The translations under genes were made by a program, and so were the position numbers. A DNA stretch of 64,000 nt, taken from the NCBI GenBank assembly GCA_010672585.1, contig JAAHGF010000002.1, forward strand, positions 186,001 to 250,000. The letters are read 5' to 3'. The notes under the pieces are model-generated. The model searched no databases and was not told the DNA's origin. It saw only the letters and a list, made by a program, of their open reading frames with translations. Source of the DNA: Okeania sp. SIO1I7. Lineage in GTDB: Bacteria; Cyanobacteriota; Cyanobacteriia; Cyanobacteriales; Microcoleaceae. Positions within the stretch are counted from its first letter, which is position 1. Each line of letters begins with the position of its first letter. Shown one piece after another: positions 9,293 to 18,878 of the stretch.

Positions 9293-10552
9293 TTAATTAT
9301 TATGCGATCGCGTCCATCTTCTAAGGCCACTATGCCAAATTTGTTTGAGAAAAGACTTTTGAGGAAATAATTCATTTATTTTCTCTATTTCTGTTTCTAA
9401 TGAAAGTCTCTTTAATAACCAAAGTCGAAGTAATTCAATTTTTACTTTATAAATAGGAATTACGTTTTTTCCTAATTCTTGTTCTCCTATTTTTTGCAAA
9501 AACCCTAAATCCACTAAATGTTCTGCTGCTTTAGTTAATTCTTTTTTCATTTTTTGTGTAAGCTTTCCATGATGCCTTTCTAAGATCGCTAATGGATTAA
9601 CTATATTTGATTGAGAAGATTTTGTAGCTATTTTTTGAGCTTCAGCTACTGCGGATAGAATTAGTTTTTCTCTAGCAGATAAAATTCCTAGAGGAGATAC
9701 AAAAGCAGCCTCACCTTTTTCTAAAGATTCATCTATAATTCCTTCTACATCCTGATGAGTTACATTCCATCGGTCTAGATTTCTAGCCTGTTGAAATAAA
9801 TTAAAACATAGTAGTTGAGTATAGTAAGGATGTCCGCCTGCCAATTCCAAAATTGCCTCAATTGCTTCAGGTTCATATTCAAGAATTCCCTTAGCAATCT
9901 TAGTAATTAAATTTTCAGTATTAGACTTATTTAGTAATCCTAATTCTTGGTGAGGTACTTCTCCACCAAATAAATAACTAATATATTCTAGGCTATCTCC
10001 TCGTATTCCTAAAAACAGAATAATAAATAATTTTTCCTCTCTATTAATTAGTGAAGTTAAGAAGTTGATAAATGGGTTAATTTCCGTACAATTATCATCC
10101 CACAGAACATCAAATTCATCTAGAAGTAGAACTATATTTTTGCCTTCTAATCTATGGTAAATCTGTTTTAAAAAAATATCAAAAAATTCTTGTGGCTCTA
10201 CTTTTAAATCCTCCTGACTAGGAATAGCTATCGTGCTTCTCGATATTCCCAACCAATCAACTATATCCCTAGCAAAGTCATACAATATTTCATCCAAAGA
10301 ATAATGATGTTTCTCTTCTAGAGAAAGTGGAACAAAGATAAACCCATCTATACTAACAGACCGAGAAATATAATTCATATAGGAAGTCATACCAATACGT
10401 CTCTGTCCGTGTAGTACAATTACCTTTGCTCTAGAAGTAAGTTTCTCTCTAATAAAATTTACAATTGTTTCACGTCCATATAAGTACTCTGGAGCATAAA
10501 TTGGGCGACCTATAGTGTAAGGATTTTTAATCCAAGTGATTGATTTTTGCAT
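9293..10552 (-). CDS. STAND-like P-loop ATPase (type 2) with lysine-less Walker A; locus A gene 2
   Basis: A 419-residue ATPase paralogue: NPYTIGRPIYAPEYLYGRE leader, Walker B LLLDEFDVL, GHPYYTQ (STAND GxP motif) and a C-terminal winged-helix-like region ending in a basic tail. The Walker A reads HGQRRIGMT, so the invariant lysine is M55 (codon ATG where the paralogues have AAG or similar). ATP hydrolysis should be impaired; nucleotide binding or partnership with an active ATPase remains possible. It follows the type-1 ATPase gene by 33 bp, so the two are probably co-transcribed. It carries no recognisable effector domain. The same gene order with 32-bp spacing recurs at 24957-30193. Confidence 0.75.
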   Translation of the reverse strand: MQKSITWIKNPYTIGRPIYAPEYLYGRETIVNFIREKLTSRAKVIVLHGQRRIGMTSYMNYISRSVSIDGFIFVPLSLEEKHHYSLDEILYDFARDIVDWLGISRSTIAIPSQEDLKVEPQEFFDIFLKQIYHRLEGKNIVLLLDEFDVLWDDNCTEINPFINFLTSLINREEKLFIILFLGIRGDSLEYISYLFGGEVPHQELGLLNKSNTENLITKIAKGILEYEPEAIEAILELAGGHPYYTQLLCFNLFQQARNLDRWNVTHQDVEGIIDESLEKGEAAFVSPLGILSAREKLILSAVAEAQKIATKSSQSNIVNPLAILERHHGKLTQKMKKELTKAAEHLVDLGFLQKIGEQELGKNVIPIYKVKIELLRLWLLKRLSLETEIEKINELFPQKSFLKQIWHSGLRRWTRSHNN

Positions 10553-10585
10553 CTTTAATAACTATATTCGATTAGGTTTGCACTA

Positions 10586-11872
10586 CTATTTTTCGTCTGA
10601 TTTATTTAAAGGTATAAACCCCGACAATATTCTCATAATAGGTCGTCCAATTTTCAGGAAAAGTGATGCATTTTCTTTTACTTGCTCTAGCTGTTGAGCA
10701 GTAATCTTGAGTCCAAAATTGTCAAACAATATTTTACGCTGTTTAGGGTCTGAAATACTTTCAGCAAATTCTTGAACAACTAAATCTTGCATTAAAGAAG
10801 AATAAAAATTATATTTATCCTGCTCTGAAATTTCATAGATAACTCCTTGTTGCTGCAAAGCTTTCAGTAGATTTTTATTATTGCCAAATACTTTATCGAT
10901 ATCATCAACAAAATAACGCTCTCCCCTTAACTCACCTTGTGCATTCTTAATAACAATCAAAAGTAAAATTTTTTTCTCATTTTCATTCAAATCTCTCCAT
11001 ATATTCTTAAATATCTGTTCAGTTTGATTTTTAAATCTTGCTTTAAAAGTATTAATATCAATATCTCGCTCAGATTTAGAAAATATATGACCTGCGTGTT
11101 GAAGTAATATGGGATATCCGCCAGTCATTTCTAACACTGCTTCTTTCTGAATATTGTCAGGAATTGAAATTAAGAAATGCTCATCCGGGTTAAAAAAATA
11201 ATTATCAATATCCTTTTGACTAAAAGGTTTTAAGTCTATATATAGATAATGATTATACCAAGGAGAACCACCACGAGGAAGTTCCGGGCCTAACTCATCT
11301 AACTTTCGGAATGCAGCAACAACTGTTGAGAAATATTGACCTTCTGTACTATGAACTGCTAGGTTACGCAAACCACTTAAAAATGTCTGCATTTCTCTAG
11401 ATTTTTCATAGTCATACTCCTGTTGTGTACGAAGTATTCCATGATAGTCATCTAATAGTAATAATAAAAATTTATCTTTTTCCCCAATATGTCTAAGTAT
11501 CTGCCGTATGTCTCTTATTTCTATTATTTCTTCTTTTAATAGAGTATTAATTTTACCTTGTAAATCTGCATCACCTTCAGCTTCATTTTTTAACTCTTTT
11601 AAGACTTCTTGCCAAAAACTATTTGGCGTAAATAAACCCTCGCAGTTGTGATAAACAATCAAAGCTTCTGAATAATCTAATCCTTTCTCTTCCCAAAAAT
11701 TACGAGATTTTATATAGTTTAGTAAACATGACTTACCCATGCCATAACTACCATAAATAGCTGCATGACCACGATTATTAATTTGGTCAAAAATTGTGTA
11801 AAGTTCAGATGTTCTGCCGACAAACTTTTCTGGAGGAACTGGTGTATTAGGGAAGAATTGAGTTGGTGGCAT
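10586..11872 (-). CDS. STAND-like P-loop ATPase (type 1); locus A gene 1
   Basis: This 428-residue ATPase has an FFPNTPVPPEKFVGR leader and an intact Walker A GSYGMGKS (about residues 41-48). It also has a hydrophobic-LLLDDY Walker B, an RxxxELGPELPRGGSPWYNHY segment and a GGYPILLQ GxP motif, followed by a winged-helix-like C-terminus. It is a clear paralogue of the 28901-30193 product; many blocks are shared (IRQILR.IG, SGSPWYNHY, LRNLAV). It is first in the locus, with its ATG at 11872 and about 500 bp of repeat-containing DNA upstream. The partner gene follows after 33 bp. Pfam families such as ATPase_2 or AAA_16 are plausible; I cannot run the search. Confidence 0.75.
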   Translation of the reverse strand: MPPTQFFPNTPVPPEKFVGRTSELYTIFDQINNRGHAAIYGSYGMGKSCLLNYIKSRNFWEEKGLDYSEALIVYHNCEGLFTPNSFWQEVLKELKNEAEGDADLQGKINTLLKEEIIEIRDIRQILRHIGEKDKFLLLLLDDYHGILRTQQEYDYEKSREMQTFLSGLRNLAVHSTEGQYFSTVVAAFRKLDELGPELPRGGSPWYNHYLYIDLKPFSQKDIDNYFFNPDEHFLISIPDNIQKEAVLEMTGGYPILLQHAGHIFSKSERDIDINTFKARFKNQTEQIFKNIWRDLNENEKKILLLIVIKNAQGELRGERYFVDDIDKVFGNNKNLLKALQQQGVIYEISEQDKYNFYSSLMQDLVVQEFAESISDPKQRKILFDNFGLKITAQQLEQVKENASLFLKIGRPIMRILSGFIPLNKSDEK

Positions 11873-12372
11873 AATTTTAGATAAATTATTTGACTTTTAG
11901 CTTGACTATAATTATTAATTATATCAGAAGAGAATAGGGAACACTTAACCGGGAAAAAGCCAAAAAATCAAAGTATCTGAAAAAGGTGTGAAAAAGGTTT
12001 AATTTTGATGAGAGTTTTCAAGTTTAGGGCAGCAGACAGGAATCACATAATTTATTAGTATTACCCTTTTTTTTAATTGAATCAGGACTTACGCATGAGG
12101 TACGAAAAATTAGGATTTGAGATTACTTCCCTATGGGTCGCACGGTGAGGATATATTTTTTTGAATTTCTCCCACACTTCCCATCTCCCCACACACCCGG
12201 TGCTTCCTTTGCCATTACTATGCACCACCACCAGAGAGTGTTTGTAAAATGAATATTAAATATAGTCGAAAAATGCCTGTTTGCATAGCATGACCTAGGA
12301 AAAGTCAGTCTAGATCGGAGAATTACGTCAATGCCCTAAAAATGGCTGGAACCCTTTTTCCCTCTTTCTTTT
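11873..12372. repeat. Intergenic region with fragments of two dispersed elements
   Basis: No gene seen. It contains tcaggacttacgca (12082-12095), the same 14-mer that forms the termini of the element at 32081-32200. About 12270-12350 holds the reverse complement of sequence found inside the inverted-repeat element at 49317-49517 (agactgacttttcct, aattacgtcaa..). Both look like decayed mobile repeats. Confidence 0.5.
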
Positions 12373-13809
12373 TCAAGATTCCAAAGTAACATCTCCACCG
12401 ATAACAACATTCTGAATACGCAAACTCGGCCCGCCACAACCTACAGGTAAACCATCTTGCCCACCCTTACCACAACCACCAGACTCATCCCAAAAAAAAT
12501 CATCGCCGATCGCCTCAATATCACCCAAAGTCTCAAACACATTTCCAGAAAGAGTCACATCCCGCACAGGTTCAGCTAACTTACCATTTCTAATCATCCA
12601 AGCTTCCCCAGCACTAAAAGTAAACATTTCCCCATTAGTCATCCCACCCAACCAGTTGCGAGCATAAACTCCCTCCTTAATATCAGCAAATAAATCTGAA
12701 GCAGGAGTATTTCCTGGTGCTATCCAAGTATTAGTCATCCTGACTATAGGTGGATAATGATAATCAAGACAACGTGCATTACCCGTAGGTGCTTCTCCTA
12801 ATTTTCCCGCAGTCTCCCGTGAATGTAAACGTCCTACCAAAACACCATCTTGAATCAACTGGGTAGTAGTTGCTGGAGTACCTTCATCATCATATATATA
12901 ACTACCCCGATGTACTTCTTCTTCTACATTAGTATTTAGCAAAGGCGACACCTTAGCACCATCAAATATTTGTAAATTTTCTGGACCAAACCTCCGACCA
13001 ATTGTCATCACTTCCAATAAATCAGGATTTTCGTAGACCATATCTGCTTCCGAGAGATGACCAAAAGCTTCGTGAACAAATAGACCTGTGAGAATTGGGT
13101 CAATAACTACAGTGTAAGTATTACCTTGAACAATTGGCAAAGCTAGAGAATTCACAGCTCTTTCCGCAGCACTACGAACATAATTATCTAAATTAGTTAA
13201 ATCTTCATAAGCTTTGCGGGAACCAGTAGTTTCCCTACCTGTTTGTACGGTTTCCCCATCTCTAGCAGTGGCAGCAAAGCGTATTTCCATATCTACCCAA
13301 GATTGTTCTAGCATAGTGCCTTCGGAAGTAGCGAGAATTACTTTTTGGGTACTGTCCCCATAACGCACAGATACAGTGGTAATTCGACGATCAACACTCC
13401 GCAATATTTGGCCATAATGTTCGCATAGTTCTTTTTTGTTGGCCAAAGATATATGACGTGGATCTGTCCCTATGAGATGAACCGCATGAGTTGCTTGAAT
13501 TATGGGGATGGGAGCTAGGATTGTTTCTTCTTCTCCAATCAATTTAGCCACAGCGATCGCCTCTTCTATTCTGTCTTTCAAGGTTGAGAGTTGATTAAAG
13601 CTGGCAAAACCCCAACCTCCTCGGTAACAAGCTCGAACTTGACCACCTATGGAAAGACCTTCGCTTAGGGTTTCTATTTTGTTGCCTCGCAACAGAATAT
13701 CTGTTCCTTGAGATTCTTCTAGGCGAATGGCCAAATAATCTACTTGAGAACTATAATTAGCGAGCAAGTCGGATAATATATTTTTGGCATCAGTCAATAA
13801 TACAGGCAT
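12373..13809 (-). CDS. tldD: Metalloprotease TldD
   Basis: TldD, normally with TldE/PmbA, is a zinc protease that removes leader peptides and degrades unstructured peptides. The zinc motif HEAFGHLSEAD (HExxxH) lies near residue 250. The C-terminal block, rich in glycine and cysteine (GCGKGGQDGLPVGCGGP), is typical. I prefer the ATG at 13809 (MPVLLTDAKN); a TTG at 13830 in the same frame would add seven residues. The protein is about 478 aa, the family norm. Its TldE partner is not in the neighbouring genes. Confidence 0.92.
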   Translation of the reverse strand: MPVLLTDAKNILSDLLANYSSQVDYLAIRLEESQGTDILLRGNKIETLSEGLSIGGQVRACYRGGWGFASFNQLSTLKDRIEEAIAVAKLIGEEETILAPIPIIQATHAVHLIGTDPRHISLANKKELCEHYGQILRSVDRRITTVSVRYGDSTQKVILATSEGTMLEQSWVDMEIRFAATARDGETVQTGRETTGSRKAYEDLTNLDNYVRSAAERAVNSLALPIVQGNTYTVVIDPILTGLFVHEAFGHLSEADMVYENPDLLEVMTIGRRFGPENLQIFDGAKVSPLLNTNVEEEVHRGSYIYDDEGTPATTTQLIQDGVLVGRLHSRETAGKLGEAPTGNARCLDYHYPPIVRMTNTWIAPGNTPASDLFADIKEGVYARNWLGGMTNGEMFTFSAGEAWMIRNGKLAEPVRDVTLSGNVFETLGDIEAIGDDFFWDESGGCGKGGQDGLPVGCGGPSLRIQNVVIGGDVTLES

Positions 13810-14543
13810 TAGAGGTTTTGATAAGTTCAAAAAGATTGTACAGGTTGTTAGAAGTCAAAAGTCAAAAATAAAAAATCAAAAGTCATCTATGACTTACTTT
13901 CAGCATTTAGTATTGTCCGCACCCTAATTGCGTAGTGCTATATGATATCTATTGCTAAATATAAGGACTAAAAACTTTGACACTAACTATAGTAATTTCA
14001 AATAATTATTTCACATCATCAGAAGCGAAATTATTTGTGAAATCTTTCAACTGAATTGGTATTAGTTAAAGTTTTCTATTAATTCAACAATCAAATTATT
14101 GACTTTGATCATCATAAGCGGAGATTGCGGTTATTTAGTTCGGTTCTACCAACATCAGTAGTGGATAAATACCGATACCCTAAGTATTAATGGTTTACTT
14201 ATTTTTTGGACAACTAATCGGGGAATGCTTCAATATAACTAAGGAAGAGGAGCAATTTTCCCATTAATTAAATATTATCCAATTTTTTATTCTTGGGTAT
14301 ATAGCAGAAGGAAGAAGGAAGAAGGAAGAAGGCAAAATCTTACGTTGTCTGAGTTTTAAGCTTTTGATCTGTCAAACACCTTTCCTTCGAGTGGTATAAA
14401 ACTTAGTACACAAAATTTAAGATATAAGACAAAAAAAAGGTTGACAGTTTTGCATTTTATTTTACTATTTTTTTTAGCAAAGCTAGTTAAAGTTTCTGTG
14501 AAAGTTTAAATTTATCAATTAATAGATTAAGGTTATTTATTTT
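13810..14543. repeat. Long intergenic region with a TATAGC-type element
   Basis: No gene seen in about 730 bp. From 14300 to 14398 lies an element that starts tatagcagaaggaag and ends ccttcgagtggtata, with gaaggaa heptamers inside the left end. It resembles the one at 33572-33676 (shared ttttaagcttttgatctg). The rest is AT-rich and may carry the promoter of the histidine kinase gene. Confidence 0.55.
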
Positions 14544-16247
14544 ATGAAAAAAATGGACAACTATAACTATATATTACCAACTGTAAGTGACATTTTTGCC
14601 CAAGAAATGTCAAGTGATGATTTGCCTACAAAAACAATGGAACTGGCAAAAGAAAATTCTTCTCCTTCTATGAGACAGAGAAATCAAGATTTGTATTTAA
14701 AGGCTCAAAAGGAATGGTATAGTGCGATCGCTACTGTTAATCAACTATTGGAAATTTCATCAAAAAAGTCTGGTTCTCAAGATTTGAAAAATCAAGAGAT
14801 GACAAAAACTATTTATTCATTAAATGAGAGAGATTCAATCGGCAATTCCAAAAAATTTACTCCTAATTCGTTATTCTCTGATGTCAAATCATATCGTGGA
14901 TTAGTATTATCTAGTCCTACTCCTATCTTAACAAATCCTGCTTTAACTAATGATTTTTATACTTCAGTTTTTACCAGTAAAATACAGGAAAATTCAGACT
15001 GGTTATCCATTTTCAGAAGACAAAGTTTGCCTCTATTACCAGCAGCAGATAGTATAAATTCCTTTTATGATTTTATACCAATACTACCTTTATCAACCAA
15101 AGACCCAATAACAAATGAGCAGTTTTGTTTGGTTTTAACTGCTGAATTTAGTTTGGTTATGGTCTTAGGAAAAAATATAAATAATACACCTGCTTTTCTA
15201 TTTTCTTTTGACCCAGAAGTAGTTGAAAGAGCGTGGATTATCTTACGTCAACGAATAGTATTACCTACCCATTTTTATTCTAAAAAATCCGATAAAAATC
15301 AAAAAAATATCGATCAATATTCTCAAAATTTAGCAATTTTAGACGGCGTGTTTGATAAATTTCCACTCCGTGAACCAGACTATAAAATAGTTATGAAATT
15401 TAGCCATTTATTATTAGATAATTTACCAACAGTAGATAGTAAAAATGAAAAATTAGAAGTCAATACTTATGACAAAAGTCAAAACAATCAGAAAACGACT
15501 TTATCACTAAAATCTACTATTGAAAATTTCAAATCTCCTGATGTAGAATTATTGCAAGCGATCGCCCATGAAGTCAAAACTCCTTTAGCAACAATTCAGA
15601 CTTTAACTCGCCTATTATTAAAGCGTCCTAATCTCAATCAAGAAGTAATAAAAAAGCGTTTACAAATGATTGAGGCTGAATGTACTTCTCAAATAGACCG
15701 CTTTAATCTAATTTTTAGAGCAACAGAATTAGAAACTCAGCAACTATTAAAAGAAAAACATTCATACCTACAATTAACAACTATTCCTCTAGCTCAAGTC
15801 TTTCAAAATAGTATACCTCGTTGGCAACAAAAAGCAACTCAAAGAAATCACACTTTAAAAGTTATTTTACCTCCTAATATGCCAACAGTTGTTAGTGACC
15901 CTATTATGCTCGACCAAGTATTAGGAAATTTGATTGAAAATTTTTCACGAAATTTACCTCCTGGCAGTCTTATGCAGGTGGAAGTAATGTTAGCTGGAAG
16001 TCAATTAAAATTGCAGCTTAAATCTGATTCTAATATGGGTGGAAAAAGTCACTCACCTTTTACCAGTTGCACAAAAACACCCTTTAAATCTATCGGTCCT
16101 TTATTAATGTTTCAACCAGAAACAGGTAATCTTAGTTTAAATTTAAAGGTGACTAAAAATCTTTTTCAAGCAATGGGAGGAAAATTAGTAGTGCGACAAC
16201 GACCAACCAAAGGAGAAATTATGACTATTTTCTTGCCAGTTCAATAA
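14544..16247 (+). CDS. Sensor histidine kinase, atypical ATPase domain
   Basis: The protein has a classic phospho-acceptor H-box (LLQAIAHEVKTPLATIQT, about residues 335-352) followed by a dimerisation helix pair. It also has an N-box (MLDQVLGNLIEN) in a HATPase-like C-terminal domain ending GGKLVVRQRPTKGEIMTIFLP. The G1 box (DxGxG) is not recognisable: the corresponding segment reads SDSNMGGKSHSPF. ATP binding may therefore be altered. The N-terminal 330 residues show no membrane segment and no recognised sensor domain, so it is probably cytosolic. No response regulator is adjacent. It starts at ATG 14544 and is alone on the plus strand. Confidence 0.8.
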   Translation: MKKMDNYNYILPTVSDIFAQEMSSDDLPTKTMELAKENSSPSMRQRNQDLYLKAQKEWYSAIATVNQLLEISSKKSGSQDLKNQEMTKTIYSLNERDSIGNSKKFTPNSLFSDVKSYRGLVLSSPTPILTNPALTNDFYTSVFTSKIQENSDWLSIFRRQSLPLLPAADSINSFYDFIPILPLSTKDPITNEQFCLVLTAEFSLVMVLGKNINNTPAFLFSFDPEVVERAWIILRQRIVLPTHFYSKKSDKNQKNIDQYSQNLAILDGVFDKFPLREPDYKIVMKFSHLLLDNLPTVDSKNEKLEVNTYDKSQNNQKTTLSLKSTIENFKSPDVELLQAIAHEVKTPLATIQTLTRLLLKRPNLNQEVIKKRLQMIEAECTSQIDRFNLIFRATELETQQLLKEKHSYLQLTTIPLAQVFQNSIPRWQQKATQRNHTLKVILPPNMPTVVSDPIMLDQVLGNLIENFSRNLPPGSLMQVEVMLAGSQLKLQLKSDSNMGGKSHSPFTSCTKTPFKSIGPLLMFQPETGNLSLNLKVTKNLFQAMGGKLVVRQRPTKGEIMTIFLPVQ

Positions 16248-16691
16248 TTTATAGCTAATCTTTAGTTTTTTGTTAAAAAGTATAAAGATATGAAAGTAGG
16301 TTTATAGGGAATAGGGAACAGGAAACAGGGAACAGGGAACAGGGAACAGTTAATATTAACAAGTAGTTTAAACCATCCAAAATACAAAATCAAAAATACA
16401 AAATTACCAAATCATACCCAGAATCAGCAACGCCCATTCTTTTTTCAAATTGGTATAATACACTCCTATATTTACCAAAAAATGAGGTCCAAAGCCTCCC
16501 CTTTTAAGGGGATGAAAAAAGGCTCTCTTATCAAGAGAAACCTGACATCAGCAGACGAATACCCCCCCAGCAAAATTCCTAATCTGCCGTAGTTCCATAC
16601 TCTTTTTCGTCAAATTGCCATATCTATCGTGCCAGGCTTTTCGCCAAACCTTACTACCTTAGCTAATTGATTCTGCCTATTTATTTAGAGG
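16248..16691. repeat. Intergenic region with gggaaca heptamers and hairpin module
   Basis: No gene seen. Tandem gggaaca heptamers lie at about 16308-16347. The dispersed hairpin module ccccttttaagggg, next to a gcctcc flank, lies at 16498-16511. An aatcagcaacgcc motif (about 16420) also recurs at 3260 and 48500. Confidence 0.55.
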
Positions 16692-17270
16692 TTAATTATG
16701 TTCAAAATTATTCCCTTCAAGAGAAATTTCTTCTAGGTCAATATAATTAACTTCCCCTGCTTTAACTTCTTTAGGCACATTAGTTACCTCATATTTAGTA
16801 CCTTTAGGAACCAATACTTCTCTCTCACTATACATTGCAGAAAAATCACTAATAGACACTCCCGAATGATTGTGCTTTACCCGAATCACTACTTGGTAAC
16901 AATGACCAGAATAAGTCTCAGCAATTTTTGGATCGGAAGTAAAACTAGTGACCGAATCTAAAGTATAATCTCCATGGGGTTTTAATTGTTTAATAAAAGA
17001 TTTTATTGATTTTTCACTAAAAGACATACCCCGATAAATATCACCATCATAAGTGGGCATTTTGTGCATGAAATTGTTAAGAATTTTAACATTCCCTTCG
17101 TTTTTTCCTTCTTTATCTGCCCGTCTAATTTTACGAAAATCTGCAGTAGTAAATCTTTCAAGTGCGGATAATGATTCTGCTGCTTCAATAGAATTCATTC
17201 CACTTAATTTAGCAACCTGAGCAACGAGTTTGTTGTTTTCGCAAAGTACAACATTATTCATAAAGTTCAT
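16692..17270 (-). CDS. Putative mono-ADP-ribosyltransferase (R-S-E class), solitary
   Basis: ADP-ribosyltransferases of this class transfer ADP-ribose from NAD to a protein, usually on arginine. The three signature elements appear in order: R80 (DIYRGMSF), the S-x-T-S motif (S109-F-T-S112) and E149-R-E151 (SEREVLVPKGTKY, an ExE of arginine-specific enzymes). The N-terminal ~70 residues are helical with no signal peptide. Length of 192 aa fits a bare catalytic domain. The ATG at 17270 is used here; ATG at 17261 is equally possible. No antitoxin, secretion gene or phage structural gene is adjacent. It could be a toxin, a phage-derived enzyme or a regulator; the target is unknown. Confidence 0.75.
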   Translation of the reverse strand: MNFMNNVVLCENNKLVAQVAKLSGMNSIEAAESLSALERFTTADFRKIRRADKEGKNEGNVKILNNFMHKMPTYDGDIYRGMSFSEKSIKSFIKQLKPHGDYTLDSVTSFTSDPKIAETYSGHCYQVVIRVKHNHSGVSISDFSAMYSEREVLVPKGTKYEVTNVPKEVKAGEVNYIDLEEISLEGNNFEHN

Positions 17271-17640
17271 CTCAACTCGATACTTTTTATTATCTCCTAA
17301 AATTACTCAAAAAGTAACCCATTCATTCAGGTAATTTTTGCCTCACCCAGATGGGTGAATTTGAAGCTTAAAATTGATCCTGACCTAATATAGCCAGCAT
17401 TTTCTCAACAATTCTTAAAGATAAACCAATAAGTATAAATAACTAATAAGCCCTAATAAAATACTATAAATTCTAATTTAATTATTAATAAATAATCTAT
17501 CAATACTTTCCTGATCAACTTGTAAAAGTACAAACTTTAGCAATAAGTACCTGGACTTAAATCTTAGCAAGACCTTCCTAAAATATGAAGATAAATTACG
17601 GTCTTTTCTAGTGTAGGTTATGACCATGTTATATCATGTC
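17271..17640. other. AT-rich intergenic region upstream of the ADP-ribosyltransferase
   Basis: I see no gene, repeat or clear promoter motif. It ends in tatatcatgtccgctcgg, where the first unit of array A begins. Confidence 0.4.
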
Positions 17641-17685
17641 CGCTCGGTTAAAAATTTCAAAACTATTGTACAATAGATAAATTAG

Positions 17686-17721
17686 AACTCCGTGGAAAAA
17701 CTATAACGTTGGAGTTTTTTT
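17686..17721 (+). terminator. Terminator-like hairpin of array A, unit 1 (repeated in each unit)
   Basis: Stem aactcc (17686-17691) pairs with ggagtt (17711-17716), followed by a run of seven T. A competing pairing, aaaaact with agttttt, overlaps it. Copies lie 169 bp apart at 17855-17890, 18024-18059, 18193-18228 and 18362-18397. The copy in unit 6 (about 18729) has aacccc and a mismatch. On the minus strand there is no T-run, so orientation is plus. Confidence 0.55.
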
Positions 17722-18462
17722 GATGGCTCTATTCTATTGCTAGAGTCTGGCAAAAGCTTGAAGTAACCTTCGGTGCAATAATTCCATTGCCTAAGACGAT
17801 CGCTAATCAAGCTCAGTTAAAAATTTCAAAACTATTGTGCAATAAATAAATCAGAACTCCGTGGAAAAACTATAACGTTGGAGTTTTTTTGATGGCTCTA
17901 TTCTATTGCTAGAGTCTAGCAAAAGCTTGAAGTAACCTTCGGTGCAATAATTCCATTGCCTAAGACGATCGCTAATCAAGCTCAGTTAAAAATTTCAAAA
18001 CTATTGTACAATAGATAAATCAGAACTCCGTGGAAAAACTATAACGTTGGAGTTTTTTTGATGGCTCTATTCTATTGCTAGAGTCAAAAAACAACCTTAA
18101 TTGACCGTCGGTGTAAGAATTCTGTAGCCCAGGGCGATCGCTAATCAAGCTCGGTTAAAAATTTCAAAACTATTGTACAATAGATAAATTAGAACTCCGT
18201 GGAAAAACTATAACGTTGGAGTTTTTTTGATGGCTCTATTCTATTGCTAGAGTCAAACAAAAACCTTAATTGACCTTCGGTGCAATAATTCCATTGCCCA
18301 AAACGATCGCTAATCAAGCTCAGTTAAAAATTTCAAAACTATTGTACAATAGATAAATTAGAACTCCGTGGAAAAACTATAACGTTGGAGTTTTTTTGAT
18401 GGCTCTATTCTATTGCTAGAGTCAAACAAAAACCTTAATTGACCCTCGGTGTAAAAATTCTG

Positions 18463-18658
18463 TAGGGCTTGCTGATTAAATCTCAAAGCATTGACTGATA
18501 TTGGTTTTAGCCTTTTTTAGCTTGAAGGGGTGACCATAGCAGAAAAATCACTTTTGCTATAATGAACGACCACCTTCTCTATAACTCCCATTTCTCCTGA
18601 CTCTTAACTACTACCTACTCCCTACCTCAATAAAAAGACTTTCCATACGCAAACCCTA
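18463..18658. mobile_element. MITE-like element (tagggcttgc..gcaaaccta type) inserted in array A
   Basis: Termini tagggcttgc and gcaaaccct-a are imperfect inverted repeats. The element interrupts a unit of array A between attctgta and the continuation tgtaacccaggg. The intact unit reads attctgtagcccaggg, so tg or tgta was duplicated on insertion. Related elements occur at 51717-52020 (inverted) and 58238-58587. No transposase is encoded. Confidence 0.7.
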
Positions 18659-18878
18659 TGTAACCCAGGGCGAGCGCTTTTGTGGGTCCGTTAAAAATCT
18701 CAAAACTATTGTACAATAGATAAATAAGAACCCCGTGGAAAAACTATAACGTTGGAGTTTTTTTTGATTTATCTATTCTATTGCTATAATCAGGCAAAAG
18801 ACTCAAACCACCCTCTGTGTAAGTAAAATTCCATTTCCCAAGGCGAGCGCTTTTGTGGGTCGGTTAAAAATTTCAAAA

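Noticed and set aside
16692-17270. Prophage origin of the ADP-ribosyltransferase
   Set aside because: No capsid, portal, terminase or integrase gene or attachment site is visible nearby; origin left open.
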